Positions 44,328 to 57,059 of a DNA stretch of 64,000 bases are shown piece by piece. A model generated the notes under the pieces. The model saw nothing but the letters and a program-made list of their open reading frames with translations. It was not told where the DNA came from and made no database searches. Origin of the DNA: Bostrychus sinensis (lineage: Eukaryota; Chordata; Actinopteri; Gobiiformes; Eleotridae); assembly GCA_020698575.1 (NCBI GenBank), contig CM036257.1:20661520-20725519 (forward strand), in the 5' to 3' direction. A program made the position numbers and the translations under genes. The stretch's first letter is position 1, and every line of letters starts with the position of its first letter.

Positions 44328-44545
44328 TTCCGGTCCCAGGTTCGATTCCTGGACTGTGTGGGGCCCTTCTGTGTGGAGTTTGCATGTTCTCCCTGTGTCT
44401 GAATGGTTTGCCCCATCAACCTAAAACATGCTCATTAGGCTGATCCTCCACCCGGGTTCTCCTGACCAGGATCCTGGAGAATGGCCCCTGGGCGCTGGTC
44501 CTTCCCTGCTCCTGACAGGTTGCCCCAGGGGTATTCTTAAACTTC
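44328..44545 (+). repeat. tRNA-derived SINE
   Basis: A B-box-like 'ggttcgattcctgg' (about 44340) is followed by 'tgtggagtttgcatgttctc', a signature of abundant fish SINEs. The A-box part is degenerate. Confidence 0.6.
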
Positions 44546-45479
44546 ACTTACTCAGGTTTCTTCATGTATTTCTATTATGTGTTAAATACAAAATGAAAAA
44601 ATACCACAACTATTTCTAATAATATTAGTACAGTAACCCCAATATGGTTTAAACTTTGGATTTTTTGATTGCAAAGTGAGTGTCCTACCCACTTTGCTAC
44701 GGAGGTCAAAAATACTTTTAGAAAACAAAAATAAATAAAAAATAATAATTTCTGTGTGTTATTAAGTATTTACCAGTTACACTTACAGTAAATCTGACTG
44801 CTGTGGTACAAACTTCAGAGTGTTACCTTTACAAAGAGCCCACACTTTTATATATACTCCAAAGGGTTCAAGAACAGCTTTAATTTTAATTTGGGTATGC
44901 TTTTTTTCAGGCATTTAAAGCAAAATAACCTGGAATCTGTAACTATAGTCAGTATTATGTACAGTCTGGGCTATAAATTTAAAAAGCAGGCATGACTCAA
45001 TTTTGGGAACAAGCTTTTCTTATAATATACACAATTTCTTTACAATATTGACTTACTGCTTACAAAGCTTAATAATGAACAGTAATAAACATACATTTTT
45101 TAGGCACTGACATGTTTAAGAAATTACAGTGCACTTTTCATAACGTAAAAGTACTTCATTAACTTAGGTAACATGCTTCATAACTTTAAGGTCCATTGTG
45201 CAAAGTTGCACTGGGGCCCCTCATTACCACTGTATGCCACTGTGCATGTATGACATTTTAAAGCGGGAAGAAGCCAGACGCTAACCACTCTGTCACTGTG
45301 TACCCCCGTTTATTTACATCTGAGTGAGAGAATTTTACTCATCGATCAGTATTATAACTTCAGTTTGAGCTTTGACCAGCTGGACACTGAGACGTCCCGC
45401 ATGACCTGTCTTCTCTATACACCACCTGTCTGTTCATAACACCGGGACCACACTGTGTAACCATCCTGCTGAGAGGGTA

Positions 45480-45760
45480 ATCACCGTCCTGGGGCAAGAG
45501 CTGCAGATGCACCGGTAGATTTCAATTAAACTCACTAAATATTTCCACAGCAAAACAAAAGGCCCTCAACAGGTTTTTTGGGGCTAATTGGGATTCTACT
45601 AAAACCTCTCTTACTCTTGCTGCATGGTAATATTTAACTTCTCTCCGTGGTTAATTCAACAATAGCCAAAGCACAGTGGACAGAGGTCACGGTGTGTAAT
45701 GGTGGGGTCAGAGCGGCGGTAGAAACATTGCAGTTATTTTGTCACCAACCGAACTAAAGA
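45480..45760. promoter_or_regulatory. Non-repetitive segment, possible regulatory element
   Basis: Between repeats, this unique-looking stretch has TTAATT/CAATTA words and 'gaggtcacggtg', which contains a nuclear-receptor half-site (AGGTCA). Composition is the only evidence. Confidence 0.2.
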
Positions 45761-45950
45761 TGTTGATTTATAGTGGCGTCTCTGAAAGCAACCTTTGTGC
45801 ACTGGTAAAAAAGGCAGGAATGTCAAACGCTCCATTAATTGGGCAGGTTGTTGTGTTTTTTGTTAATGATGTTGGTAATGATTAAGCAGGATCATCATTT
45901 AATTCAACAGTACAGCGCATGGGGTTCCCAAACACTGGGTTAGGGCCTAA

Positions 45951-46512
45951 CAGTGGTGGGATGTAATGAAGTAAAAGTTACTTTACGTAAGTACTATTTT
46001 CATGTATCTGTACGTTATTTGAGTAAATTTTACAAGGGATACTTTGACTTTTACTTTACTATATTTTAGAGCAAGTATCTGTACTTTTTACTCCACTACA
46101 TTTCTGAGTTGGTTTAAAGTACAAAGTATTTTGACTTTTGGTTTAAAATCATTAGTTGTTGGCATGCACTCTTTGTAGATACACTTAAATATAAAAGATG
46201 CAGTAACGTAGTACTCCTTTAGAAAGCTCAAAATAAAAAAGCCAGGAAAAACTCACCAAAAACCGAAAGTTTCAGTCACTTCTACTGCAGCAGTTTGTTC
46301 ATTTCATCAATAATCTGCACAACTTTTCAGCAAAATCCCTCACATTTAACACATTAATGAGTTCTCAAGTCTACATTTGCAAGTAAGTACTTTTATACTT
46401 TTAATTAAGTAGACATTTTAAGATGATACTTTTACTTTTACTTGAGTAAATATTTGCTTATTTATCTGTACTTTTACTTAATTAAAGAAATTGGGTATTT
46501 CTCCCAGCACTG
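45951..46512. mobile_element. hAT-like nonautonomous element with perfect 8-bp duplication
   Basis: The ends CAGTGGTGGGA and the inverted TCCCAGCACTG are flanked by perfect direct repeats gggcctaa (45943-45950 and 46513-46520). The interior has 'acttttactt' and 'gagtaaa' words of the AGT-carrying family but no AGT array. It is inserted in an older element whose flanks read 'ttcccaaacactggg' and 'gtgggtcataaac'. Confidence 0.85.
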
Positions 46513-46723
46513 GGGCCTAAAAATGTGAGAACTTATGTGGGTCATAAACTAAATGTTGGTTGGAAAATATTAATATAATATATACTAAAAATATTTAACA
46601 GGACCTTGATAATCGGGAGACAAAATGGCAAAAATGGGTGTATTTAGTAAATGTAAACTACTATACAGTAAACTATTAGTAGTAGTAGTAGTAATAATTA
46701 TATTTATAATAGTAGCAGTAGAC

Positions 46724-46990
46724 TTAGACAGACTTTATTGATCCACAAGGGAAATGACTTGATCACAGTAGCTTGGTTACACAAAAAACACATTTAAAAA
46801 ACTCTGTATGTATATATGTATAGAGTATATATATATATGTATATGTATATGTATAGAGTAATTATAGGCAATAAAATAACATGAATAAAATACAGAACAG
46901 AATAGATTAAAAATATACATATGCATATTTAAAAATATCCAAGAAATAAAAAATACACACACTATACACACACAGGTGGGGTAAAGATAA
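46724..46990 (-). mobile_element. 3' fragment of an L2-like LINE
   Basis: 'gactttattgatccacaagg' is the reverse complement of the terminal sequence typical of fish L2-type LINEs. AGT arrays flank it on both sides (46676-46720 and 47012-47060). Confidence 0.5.
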
Positions 46991-47220
46991 TGCAGTGCAA
47001 TAATATGAAGTAGTAGTTGAGTAGTAGTAGTAGTAATAGTAGTAGTAGTAGTAGTAGTAATTGTAGAAGTAGCAGTATTAAACTCACCACTGCCAGTAAT
47101 AAAACACTGAGCTGCCCTTTTTGTGACACAGATGTAGTAGCACCAGTCCATCAGTAGGAGACACTGTAAGCCCGTCATAGCAGAAAACACACCAGAGAGT
47201 CCAAGAAGTCTTTGGCACAC

Positions 47221-47246
47221 TTTTTTTTTTTTTTTTTTTTTTTTTT
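47221..47246. repeat. Poly(T) tract
   Basis: 26 consecutive T; possibly the tail of a minus-strand retroposon. Confidence 0.85.
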
Positions 47247-48087
47247 AACCTACCATTGTTAGATGATGCGAAGATACAAAACTTGTGCTTCCTGGTAAGT
47301 AAACACTGCAGCTGTTGTATATTTTATTAGCAGATAAACAAATACCAAGGCTATCTTTGATTGATTTGATTTGAAGATTTGAGGTCTCTCTAATTGGCCG
47401 TGAATGCAGAGACATGCTGCTTTAGTAATGTTTTAAGGGTGATAACAGTAAAAGAGAATTTCATGCATTCACTTTCCTGCATTGCATTAACTCACACAGC
47501 ATTCCTCGACCACCAACAATTGATTATTCCACCATTAGCACAAGGCCAGAGTTTAAAAATAGTCTTGTAGAAACCCCTTCTTTTTTTTCTTTTTTTTTTT
47601 TCTTCCACTGCCTGGTTGGAGTGTAAACTTACTGACCTACTCTGCTGCAGCACATCTCTGCATTGACTCTCTGAGTGGAGAAAATCAATGCTCCTCCAGG
47701 GTCGGAAGAGTCTCTGAAGGAGGAAGAGCTGCTAAAGGTTGAAGATTTATGGAGAACACAGCCAAGCTCATGTTCGCTGGAGTACACTTAGTAGTCAGAT
47801 GTGGTACTGTAAAGTCAGATATATTGACTAGTGTATTATTGGTCTTAGTATAATGTGCACTAGTTATCCCTAAATATAGTTTATGAGTATATTTTGAAGA
47901 AAGGGCATAGTTTTACTTAATATAACTACATTCATTTTTATGTTTATTCTGCTTTTTTTAATGCGTGCAAGAAATTAAGAGTAACTGAAGGTTTGGTTTA
48001 CTTTTTTTTATTGTTCAGTTTTTATTAGTCTTTTTTTCATTAAAAGCATACATGACTATATCGCAATATTAATAAAAAGTGGCAGAG

Positions 48088-48345
48088 TGGTTAGCACCTC
48101 TCTCTCAGCAAGAAGGTTGTAGGTTTGATTCTGTGGCCGGCCATTTGGTACAAGTGCTAAATTGCCCATAGTGAATGAACGTGAAGGTCAATGGTTGTCT
48201 CTTTACAGTATAGTTCTGTTAGCCCTGCAACTAACAGGCCATTGTCCAGGGTGTACCCCATCTCAAGCCCATGGTTGCTGGGATATTCTCCACCCACCCG
48301 CGCCCCCCAACAGTAATAAGTCAGAGAAAATGAATGAATGCATGT
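48088..48345 (+). repeat. tRNA-derived SINE with body and GAAT tail
   Basis: The head has an A-box (gtggcagagtggttagcacc) and a B-box-like 'ggtttgattct'. The body has 'ccagggtgtaccccatct' and 'gttgctgggatattctcc'. It ends in 'gaatgaatg'. This is a SINE, not a functional tRNA gene, because the acceptor stem and 3' half are replaced by the body. Confidence 0.7.
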
Positions 48346-48716
48346 TTGGAGAGTAGAACCTCAAATCTCAAATTGAAAACACATATGATAAACCTCAGAA
48401 AGAGTGTGCGTTCCTTCACACTCTGAGCTCTCATATTGGAGTGTGTTTGGCGGGCGTCCCGCTGGTGTCCATGCCCCGCTCCAGCTCCTTATCAGGTGAC
48501 ACTGTTGGGTTTGGTGTCACAAGGCGGCTCCTGTTCATTTCTCTTCACACCCTGCCTCTTCCGCATTGTTACATGGACCCAGTGAGGAAGCAAAAACACT
48601 GTCAGATTGTGGTTCGAGGAAATCCAAAAGAGAAGCACGGTGTTGATTTACCATAGATGACGATAACACAGCAGCTAAAGGCCATATTTTATTTTATTTT
48701 ATTTTTTTTGTTATGG

Positions 48717-49869
48717 CAGTGGTTCCCAACCTTTTTGGTTTCGTGTACCCCCAAAATCTGCCTTAGTCCTGGTTTGGACGCGGCTTAGTCCTGGCTTAGT
48801 CTTAGTTTAGTCCTGGTTTGACCTGGTTTAAACTTGGTGTAGACCTAGTTTAGTTCTGGTTTAGACCTGGATTGTTCCTAGTTGAGTTCTGGTTTTAGAC
48901 CTGGCTTAGACCTTGTTTATTCCTGGTTTAGTCCTGGTTTAGACCCAGCTTAGTTCTGGTTTAGTCATAGTTTAGTTCTGGTTTATTCTTAGTTTAGAGC
49001 TGGTTTGACCTGATTTGAACTTTGCTTAGTTCTGGTTAGTTGCTGGTTTAGTCCTGTTTGGACCTGGCTTAGACCTGATTTAGTCTTAGTTTGTCTGTTT
49101 GTTAGCAACATAACTCAGAACGTTATGGACGGATTTTCATGACATTTTCAGAAAATGTCAGAAATGGAATAACGAACAAGTGATTACATTTTGGGAGTGA
49201 TCTGGATCACCATCTGGATCCAGGAATATTTAAAGTATTCTTTACTATTGGGAGATGGGGCTAATTATGCCATAATTTGTTGAGCTTCTAACTAAACAAA
49301 TACTGCCCAGGAACATTGGCAAATATTTACAAGATAACATCATGGTAGAAGTTATAATCTGATAATCTGACATAGTTTGACCCGGATCATGTTGATATTC
49401 TGGTTCTGGTGATCCTGAAGGTTCTAAATACAGGGGGTACATATGAAATTGGATATTCCACAGCAACAAACGTAGCTACACACTTGCAAATAACACCAAA
49501 TGAAAGGTGAGGTTTTTCTCTTTCAGTAGTATGTTCACAGATTCAATGTATCTTTAGGACTTATTGAGCTAGATTTAACCCCTTTAGGGGTTTTCTCAGG
49601 TGACTGACCCTGCGGCTTGGTCTAAGCTCTGAGAGTGCTTCTAGTTTTGTTCTGATTTAGACCTAGTTTAGTCTTGGTTTAGTCCCTGGTTTGTCCTTCT
49701 TTAGTGCCCCATCCCTCACTATAGTCCTGGGTTAGTCCTGATTTAGGTTTATTTTAGTCTGTGAAAATCAATAATATAAAGGTACTATAAATGATCACAT
49801 AACTCTATGTACCCCCTGCTCGCGTACCGCTAGGGGTTAGGTAACTGTACCCCAGGTTGGGAAACACTG
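48717..49869. mobile_element. hAT-like element with perfect duplication and internal minisatellite
   Basis: The left end CAGTGGTTCCCAACCT pairs with the right end AGGTTGGGAAACACTG. Perfect 8-bp direct repeats tgttatgg flank it (48709-48716 and 49870-49877). The interior is mostly degenerate 'tttagtcctgg' / 'tttagacctgg' units (48770-49100 and 49640-49760), split by a different dispersed repeat (about 49100-49460). Confidence 0.9.
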
Positions 49870-51519
49870 TGTTATGGGACACTTTTTTTCAACAATACAA
49901 AATTTGTGTCCAATGATTCTTAATTTTTCTTACTGTTTGACCCAATTGTGTATCAGTATCATTATAAAATGGCCCACTTAACCCTAACCCTACACACATA
50001 CAGTATTCTTCAAATAAGCTCTATTCAATCTTCCTCGTGACCCATTTTTGATCCTGACCCACCAGTTGAAAATTGCTGTACTATTCTTTACTGTCAAGGC
50101 AACCATCAGCTGCTTGTGCCTAACATTTTCCACTTAATTCCTGTTAGGGGTTGGAACCTCTTCAAGCATCTTTGGCCCTTAGGTGGGGTACACCCTGGAC
50201 AAGCGGAACCCACACTAACACTGGGAGGATATGCTGACTCCACTCAGATTACAGGCCGGACTGCTAACCACCCTGCAACCAAAACGTCTACAACTTTACA
50301 TGAGAGAAGAAAGGGAGACGAACATTCATAATTTAAAAGCTGTGGCTGCATCATTGCCCAGACCAGGACCCATCATGTTACTTGATTGCATCACTTTGTA
50401 ACAGGAAGTCCAAAACAACAACAACAACAAAATGTTTCACCGGAGATGAAATTCATCCCCATGGTTATATCTTTGAAGTCTTTTTATCACTAAGTATATA
50501 GTTCTATGAAAATCTCTCCAACAAAGCAAACTAATAAAAATGTCAGTACTGGCTTGTTCCGTAATTGCGTTAGAAAAATAAGATCTCATTTTTGGTTGGG
50601 CACCCTGTCTTTTTTTTAATGCAGACTTAACCACTGTCTGAACAGAGTTTGGAAATTCCCAGAGTCAGTGGTGGGAATGTGGGGCGTGAGAGCCAGGATA
50701 AGTGAATGAAAGGTTCAGATGAAATGTTGTCTTCTCTGCATTATTGGCCATTAGCAGCTGATAATGTGCAGGAAAAGCAGCAGACAGCATGCAAATGTCA
50801 TCAGGGACACTGCACAGCTAAACAGTACAGCCACTACAACACTGGGCTCCAAGCAAAATGAAGACCAAGACCTAATGCTCTAGGTTCCCCAAAAATCATT
50901 TAAAAGCTGTTGGCACAAAAATCCTTGACTATTTTGAAATATATTCTTGGCGGCATGGTAATGGCCAAAAATGCTTCAAACATGTGATGGCAGGAAAGCA
51001 CTAATTTGACCCCAAATTAGATTTCACCTCATTTTACAACAAGAAGCACTTTATTGAAGCCAGTGTGGAGGGAAGACAGTAAAGATGAAATGTGTGTGAA
51101 TGTTAAAAATCCATTAATCACAATGTGTCATAACCCAGAACAACTGTGATTGAAGTATCTTTAAGGACCTCTATGGGTTTGGTCTGGGACATGTGTGGAG
51201 GTGGTTCAGCCCAGATCATACCCCCATGACACAGTGCTGTATCAGGAATGTATGAGTAACACTGAAGAGGCTTGGATCATTGGCGTGCGTTGGTAGAGGT
51301 GAGCTACAGATGATGCATGACTAGTGATTGGGAAAGACAAATGGAATGAACTTTTGCAAGAGCCATCACAAAACTTCCCTGAGGATCAGAAGATCTAATG
51401 TTTTTTTTGGATATTAGTCTCACATTGAGCACTGACAAGAACACAAGTGTTGTGTTCCTTCAGTCTTGTACTTGTAAGCACATAGGCAAATAGAGCTGGG
51501 AATCTTGATCATGGGCTGG

Positions 51520-51810
51520 AATTTGCTCCCTCCCTTTGATGTTTCTCCGAGGGGACTATTTATACAGCCACCACTTGTTGTCTGGAAAGTGCGAGCCACT
51601 GGTGCAGCATAGATCCCACTGTACACAGGCATATAAACACGACCGGGCCCAGAACGCTGCCCTCCTTATCGACAGGAACCCAAAGTTCCTCCAGTGGAAA
51701 TGTCTTTGTTCGCCTCGACTGCCACACAATGAACGCGACTCTGTGGAGTCTGTGCAAACCAAGGCCTTCATCATTCCTCACATAGCAGCGCGTAGGCGCT
51801 GACCTTGTGA
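51520..51810. other. GC-richer unique segment, function unknown
   Basis: About 290 bp with balanced base composition and several CpGs in an AT-rich desert. Open frames run through it on both strands for 70-90 codons, but none resembles a protein I know. A conserved noncoding element or decayed exon are both possible. Confidence 0.25.
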
Positions 51811-53137
51811 GGAGCCATTAAAACTGTTATCCACTCAAGGTGCATATGTACCCGCACCTTGAGCATGAAAAACATTTTTCTGTATTCAGTCATGTTCCAG
51901 CAATAAGCTCCAAGCTTTAAACAAGGCTAAAAAAAGACAAACGTAGCAGACAAGAAGATCTAAATGTACTTTCATTGACATGTACTCCAAATCTGATAAA
52001 AACTCAGTGGTGTACCATAAAAAAATATATATATTTGACTTAAAAATACTTTCTGTGGACTGTTATAACATATATATGTACTGCAGTTAACCAAATGTCA
52101 TCATATCAGTCATAATGTACAAGCTGCCTCATTCATTTACATGTGCTCTACTAACATCAATCATTGGATACACTTTGTGCACAATTCCTGGAGCTTCCAG
52201 TTATTAGCTTTTTATTTAGGGTGAATTTTTAAACATATTTAAATTGTACTGTCACTGTACACATGGACCGCATCTATCTTTTTGTCTGCCCCATCCTCTT
52301 TAGGGATTGCCACAGGAACTCATCTGCCTCCATCCATCTCGACTGATCCAGTGAGGAGGTCGCATTGCTAAAACTGCATATTAATTTTATTATTTATTTT
52401 TAAGCCAAATGCTGTTCTTGGTGCAATCCTTTCCATTTATCTGGCTTGGGACTGGCACAGAAGGTACACTGGCTTGTGGATATTGACCATATCTTAACAT
52501 AAAGAGTGCAAATAATCAACCAACTAGTATGCCTCTATTTGATTGATTAGTTTAAGTGAATTGACAAATATACCTTTCAAAACCAGCATTAAACACACTG
52601 ATTAAATTATTTCTTTCCAGTATAGCCCTAAAAAACCTCACATGTGAAACCTTTTTTGTCACATGGGCCTATATGACCCGGCTGACACTTAATGCCCTCT
52701 ACACAGTGGCGCATGGTGGACACATAGACAAACAGACAAACACGTAGACAGACACACGTTGAGACTGATCCTAATGACATGCCTCACGGCGGCGTTCAGA
52801 GCAGCTCCACTCAGGACCAAATCCTGTTACAGCTGGCTTTTCATGATGCCTTTAACCGCATTACACTCCCCTCTCAAGTCAAGATCCAATTTCCCTATCA
52901 AACAAGGTAGCTCACACGGCTGCACTGGGACACCACTGGCCGCCTTTAATGTTTGAAAATACAAAGTGAGTGTTTCTTTGAGGTTCTCCAGTGGCCTGGT
53001 CTGTGGTGCATGGGAACAGGATCTCAGTCAGATGGACTGCTGGAGGAGAGCGAGGTTGTGTGAAGAGATGACTTAGCCATCTCTGGTACTGAATGGTAAG
53101 AAATTATGTTTAATAACGTGCTTGACTTATGATTTAA

Positions 53138-54666
53138 AGGGGCTAAATTATGCCAAATCGACTTAAATGTTGTTCTCTTATCATAAAAATATATCTGGAG
53201 TTGTGTTTTGCTTCATTCACATTTATTTATTTATTTTATTTATTTATTGAACATTTTAACAGTAACAGACATACAGAGTGACTTATCAGGTGAGAGCGAA
53301 AGTGTTATTTAAGAAAACTGTTTTCCACCCAATATGTTACCCCACTGATCCATTGTCCTCCAGATCACGAAGAAAAGGTCGTAAAAAAGGATCCCGGGTG
53401 GTGTGAAATGATTTTACTGAACCTTAAAAGGAAAACCTCATCTTCTCAAGTTTGAGATTAAATAGCACTTCTCAAACCCAACGGACTTGTGAAGGAGGAC
53501 GAGGAAGCTTCCAATTAAGTAAAATCAGCCTACGAGCTAATAAGGTGGTAAATGACAAGACCCATGTCAATGTGCCAGGTAAATCGGAAACTGGAGGAAC
53601 ACCAAATATTTCTGAGATGGAGTTGGGAGCAATGGTGTATCCATAAGCCCCAGAGAGTATGTGAAATATATATGTCCAGAACAGTCCCAGCTCTGGGCAC
53701 GTCCAGAACATGAGCGTGATAAGCAGGGGAGAGCTGACACCTGCCACAGGCATCACTAACAGAAGGATACAATTTGACCAGTTTTGCATTATTACAGTGA
53801 ATCCTATAAATAACCTTACATTGAATCAGTCTGTGGCATGCACAAATAGAAGACAAATGAACCAGAGACAATGCAGATTTCCACTGTTGGTCATTGAAAT
53901 GTTGAGGCTCCCCTCCCATGCATCTTTAATAATATTAAGCGATGTTGATGCTGCTAACCAAATGGATCTATACAAGACTGAAATACATCCTCTAAGAGTA
54001 GGTCAACAGAAAGAAGAGCATCTAGTAAGGATTCGGGGGGACGATTAGGGAAGTGAGGAAACAGCTTTTTAACATAATCGTGGACCTGAAAGAAATGAAA
54101 AAGATGATGATTTGGGAGGTTATATTTCACTGACAGTTATTCAAAGGATGAAAAAACACCGTCAGCATAAAGATCGGCTATAGACATATTGTGCCAGACC
54201 TGAAACGCCAAGTCAGTCTTGGATGGCTCAAATTCACATGTGTTTAAGTAATCCTGTAGTCTCTAACACAGCCTTTGTGAGGCTTCAAAATGCCTAGTTG
54301 GATAAACCTCCACCTCTCCCACGAATCCCCGCCCACTCCAGGAAACACTGACCAATCAACAAGCTCTCTACATCCAGTCTACTCTCATTCATTATGTTTC
54401 CAAGGATTCCTCACAGTTATTTTTCCATTTTGTGTTAAAACAGCATCATACAAAAAGTTTAAGGAAGGAAAGTTTCTTTTATTCTTTAAATTAATAATTA
54501 TCTGCTGCACTCTGCTGCCCTCTGCTGGTCTTTATGGTTTCTTTATGATACCAGTAGAGTACTTATTAAAAAAGTTTTTGTTTAGTCAGATGTAAAACGT
54601 GAAATGTTGTTCTAGAGGTGACCAAGAATGGTTTCAAAATATGAATAAAAGCATGATAGAGCCCCT
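53138..54666. mobile_element. TTAA-flanked element (piggyBac- or Kolobok-like), interrupted by a LINE
   Basis: The left terminus AGGGGCTAAATTATGC pairs with the right terminus GCATGATAGAGCCCCT. Both are bordered by TTAA (53134-53137 and 54667-54670), the target duplication of piggyBac and Kolobok elements. Most of its interior is a later LINE fragment. A related terminus-like phrase occurs near 57746. Confidence 0.7.
53216..54265 (-). mobile_element. L1/Tx1-type LINE 3' fragment, nested
   Basis: The minus strand reads C-terminal LINE segments in broken frames: MSIADLYADGVFSSFE, FNDQQWKSALSLVHLSSICA, LMFWTCPELGLFWTYIF and FTTLLARRLILLNWKLPRPP. These match the region after the reverse transcriptase in L1/Tx1 elements. 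The 3' end is an (AATAAA)n-like tail near 53225-53250. It is severely truncated at the 5' side and inactive. Confidence 0.8.
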
Positions 54667-55286
54667 TTAAGATCGACTGCATTATTTTCAAACTGACAGT
54701 CATGTACTTGTCTGTCAGGCAGCACACTGAATCCTATGGAAAAATCCAGCCACAGTGTACTCTTTGTGCCGTTCCCATGCCTGGATAAATGGTTGAAATG
54801 GTTGGGTCAAAAAGGGCATCTGGCATACAACCCATGCCTCCTCAAGGTGAAAATCACTGCACACTGGGACTCTGATGATTTGATGACGGAAAAAGCCAAA
54901 AGGAAAGATGATCTGTTGACTTAGAGAGATTTAATGCCTGTTGTTGTTGCTATTTGCACCAAACAATACGTGAGCAGCACACTGAATTCTTTGGAAAGCT
55001 TTGCTCATTGACAATGCTATAAATCAACAAAGTAAATTGCAGTACTTATGAGCCCACAGAATATGAGCTGATGTTGAAGATTTGTTATTATCATCTTATT
55101 CACGTTAGGGGTTTGGTTGGCTGGACCCTATCCCAAAAACAATGGACCTTAAGCAGGGTAAACTCTGGACAATGGCCATTTAGTTGCAGAGACAGAGATA
55201 CACTGAGACAGACAATGTTTTACTCTCACATTCATTCACTCAGGGCAATTTAAGATACTACAGTTACACCTATACATGCATGTTTT

Positions 55287-55822
55287 TGGTAGCCTGGCCA
55301 TCCAAACAAACTCTTTTACAAAAAAGTTAGTCTGGTACCCCTTCTCCTAAATCTAATTTCTATGGGTGGAACAAACCCAGAACAACCAGAGAAATGAAGG
55401 GCGGGACATAAACGGTGCACTGCTGACCTGTAGGCAAAACAAACATGGCAGAATAGGCACAGCAGAAGTTGTACAAAGACTTGTGGAAAAAGTGGTTTTG
55501 TTTGAATGTAGTTGTTACATCAGACGTCAACGAGAATTCACAGTTGTTGAAATGACAACAAGATGAAAAAAAAAGTCTCACTGAGGACTGAACAAAAATT
55601 CAGACTTCAGCAGAACCAACAGGTGATGAAGGAAAGCACTAAACGCTGCTAATCAGGTCAGAGAAGTTATCAAACTAACTCAGTTGCCAGTGCTACTTTG
55701 GTTAGCTTCCGTATTTGTAAGACGAGCTGCAGATAAACTGCTGTGGTAGGCCAGTTCCAAATTGAGAAAAGTGAGGAAAGAAAGCTGCTTTTGAAAAGAA
55801 AGTAGGAGAGGCTGCTATGTTT
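55287..55822 (-). repeat. Dispersed repeat, copy 2 (inverted partner of 31755-32310)
   Basis: Its reverse complement follows 31755-32310 from 'gcctctcctactttcttttc' through 'gtcagcagtgcaccgtt' to 'gttagtctggta'-type sequence. No coding frame is kept. Confidence 0.7.
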
Positions 55823-56335
55823 TGGGTGGTAGAAAGAAGAGAAGAAGAGAGAGGGCGTCATAATGTGTGACCACTGTTTGATATAAATTCTCATTTGGCA
55901 GTCCAAGTAAATCCAGAACATGATGTATAAATGGCACACTGATAGCATACATTACCCATATCCCTGTCTAATTTAAAAAGGATTAAATTGAAGGGCTGCT
56001 TTGTCTAAATGTGATTTATCGACAGCCTGTGACATTTTGGAGCTGTTTTGTTGCAGGTCACACACCCCTCCCCCAGGTCCCAGTGGCTAAGGAATTGTCT
56101 GTCTGTAAAAAAAAAAAAAAAAATGGCTGCCTGTGCACTGGCCACATGTGAGTCTACAAGATAAAAGACCTTCCTTGTGAAGTCAGCTGTCACAGTGGGC
56201 TCATTGCCAGGCAGCACATCCCTCCTCTTGCCCGTCCCAGCTGTGCACTTATCGAGCTGTGCCAACGCAAGTCCTCACATGACCCCATGCCATTTTAGCT
56301 TTTCTTATTGTGCTCCTCCTTCGCAGCCGTATTAA

Positions 56336-57046
56336 CAGAGGTGGACGAAGTACTATAAATCTGTACTTAGGTATACTATTACTTCAAAATATTACTAAAG
56401 TTAAAAAAAAAACTTTACACAATTGTTATTTGAGCAAAAGTAAAAGTAAAGTTTAGTGCAAAGTACATAATAGTATTTCCACTACTACTGCAGTGTCTAT
56501 GTGTCTAGTACTACTGTTATTGCTCCTGTTATTACTACTGACTACTGATACAACTATTACGACTACTATCACTGCTGCTAATACAAATGCTATCACTACT
56601 ACCACTATTACTAGTACTATCTACTTTGGTTCTTCTAAATCTTATTGCCAGAGATGAAAAAGTACTCAAAAACTCTACCTGATAAAAAGTACTGCCACTT
56701 CAAAATATTATTACTCCAGTAGTCTACTCGTAACAGTACTCAACACAGTTTTTCTTGAGTAAAAGTTAAAAAAAGTAGAGAGTACTTAGCAGGATATCAC
56801 TACTACAGTTGCTTCCACCACTAATACTACTACTACTGCTGCTCCTGCTATTACTACTACTACTAGTGCTACTTCTGCTTCAACTATCCTGCTACTACAA
56901 GTACTGTCACTACTTGTTATATTGTATGCTATGAACCATTTGAAAAAATACAATACAACACAAAATACTACAAATGCTACCACTATTACTATCACTGCCT
57001 ACTTTGCCACTTAGGTCATCCAGTATCCAGTTACTTTACACCTCTG
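56336..57046. mobile_element. AGT-carrying hAT-like element
   Basis: It begins CAGAGGTGGACGAAGTA and ends TTTACACCTCTG. Flanks cgtattaa and cttattta match at 6 of 8. The interior holds ACT-type trinucleotide arrays (reverse strand AGT; 56480-56620 and 56790-56890) and a second family-like start at about 56647 (cagagatgaaaaagtactc), suggesting nesting. Confidence 0.65.
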
Positions 57047-57059
57047 CTTATTTATAATG

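Noticed and set aside
44108..44443. 111-codon open frame
   Set aside because: It overlaps a SINE and low-complexity DNA, with no protein similarity.
48088..48160. A tRNA gene
   Set aside because: A- and B-box-like sequences are present, but the acceptor stem is absent and a SINE body follows.
51536..51802. Overlapping 70-90 codon open frames on both strands
   Set aside because: Frames open on both strands reflect higher GC content; no known domain or splice structure.
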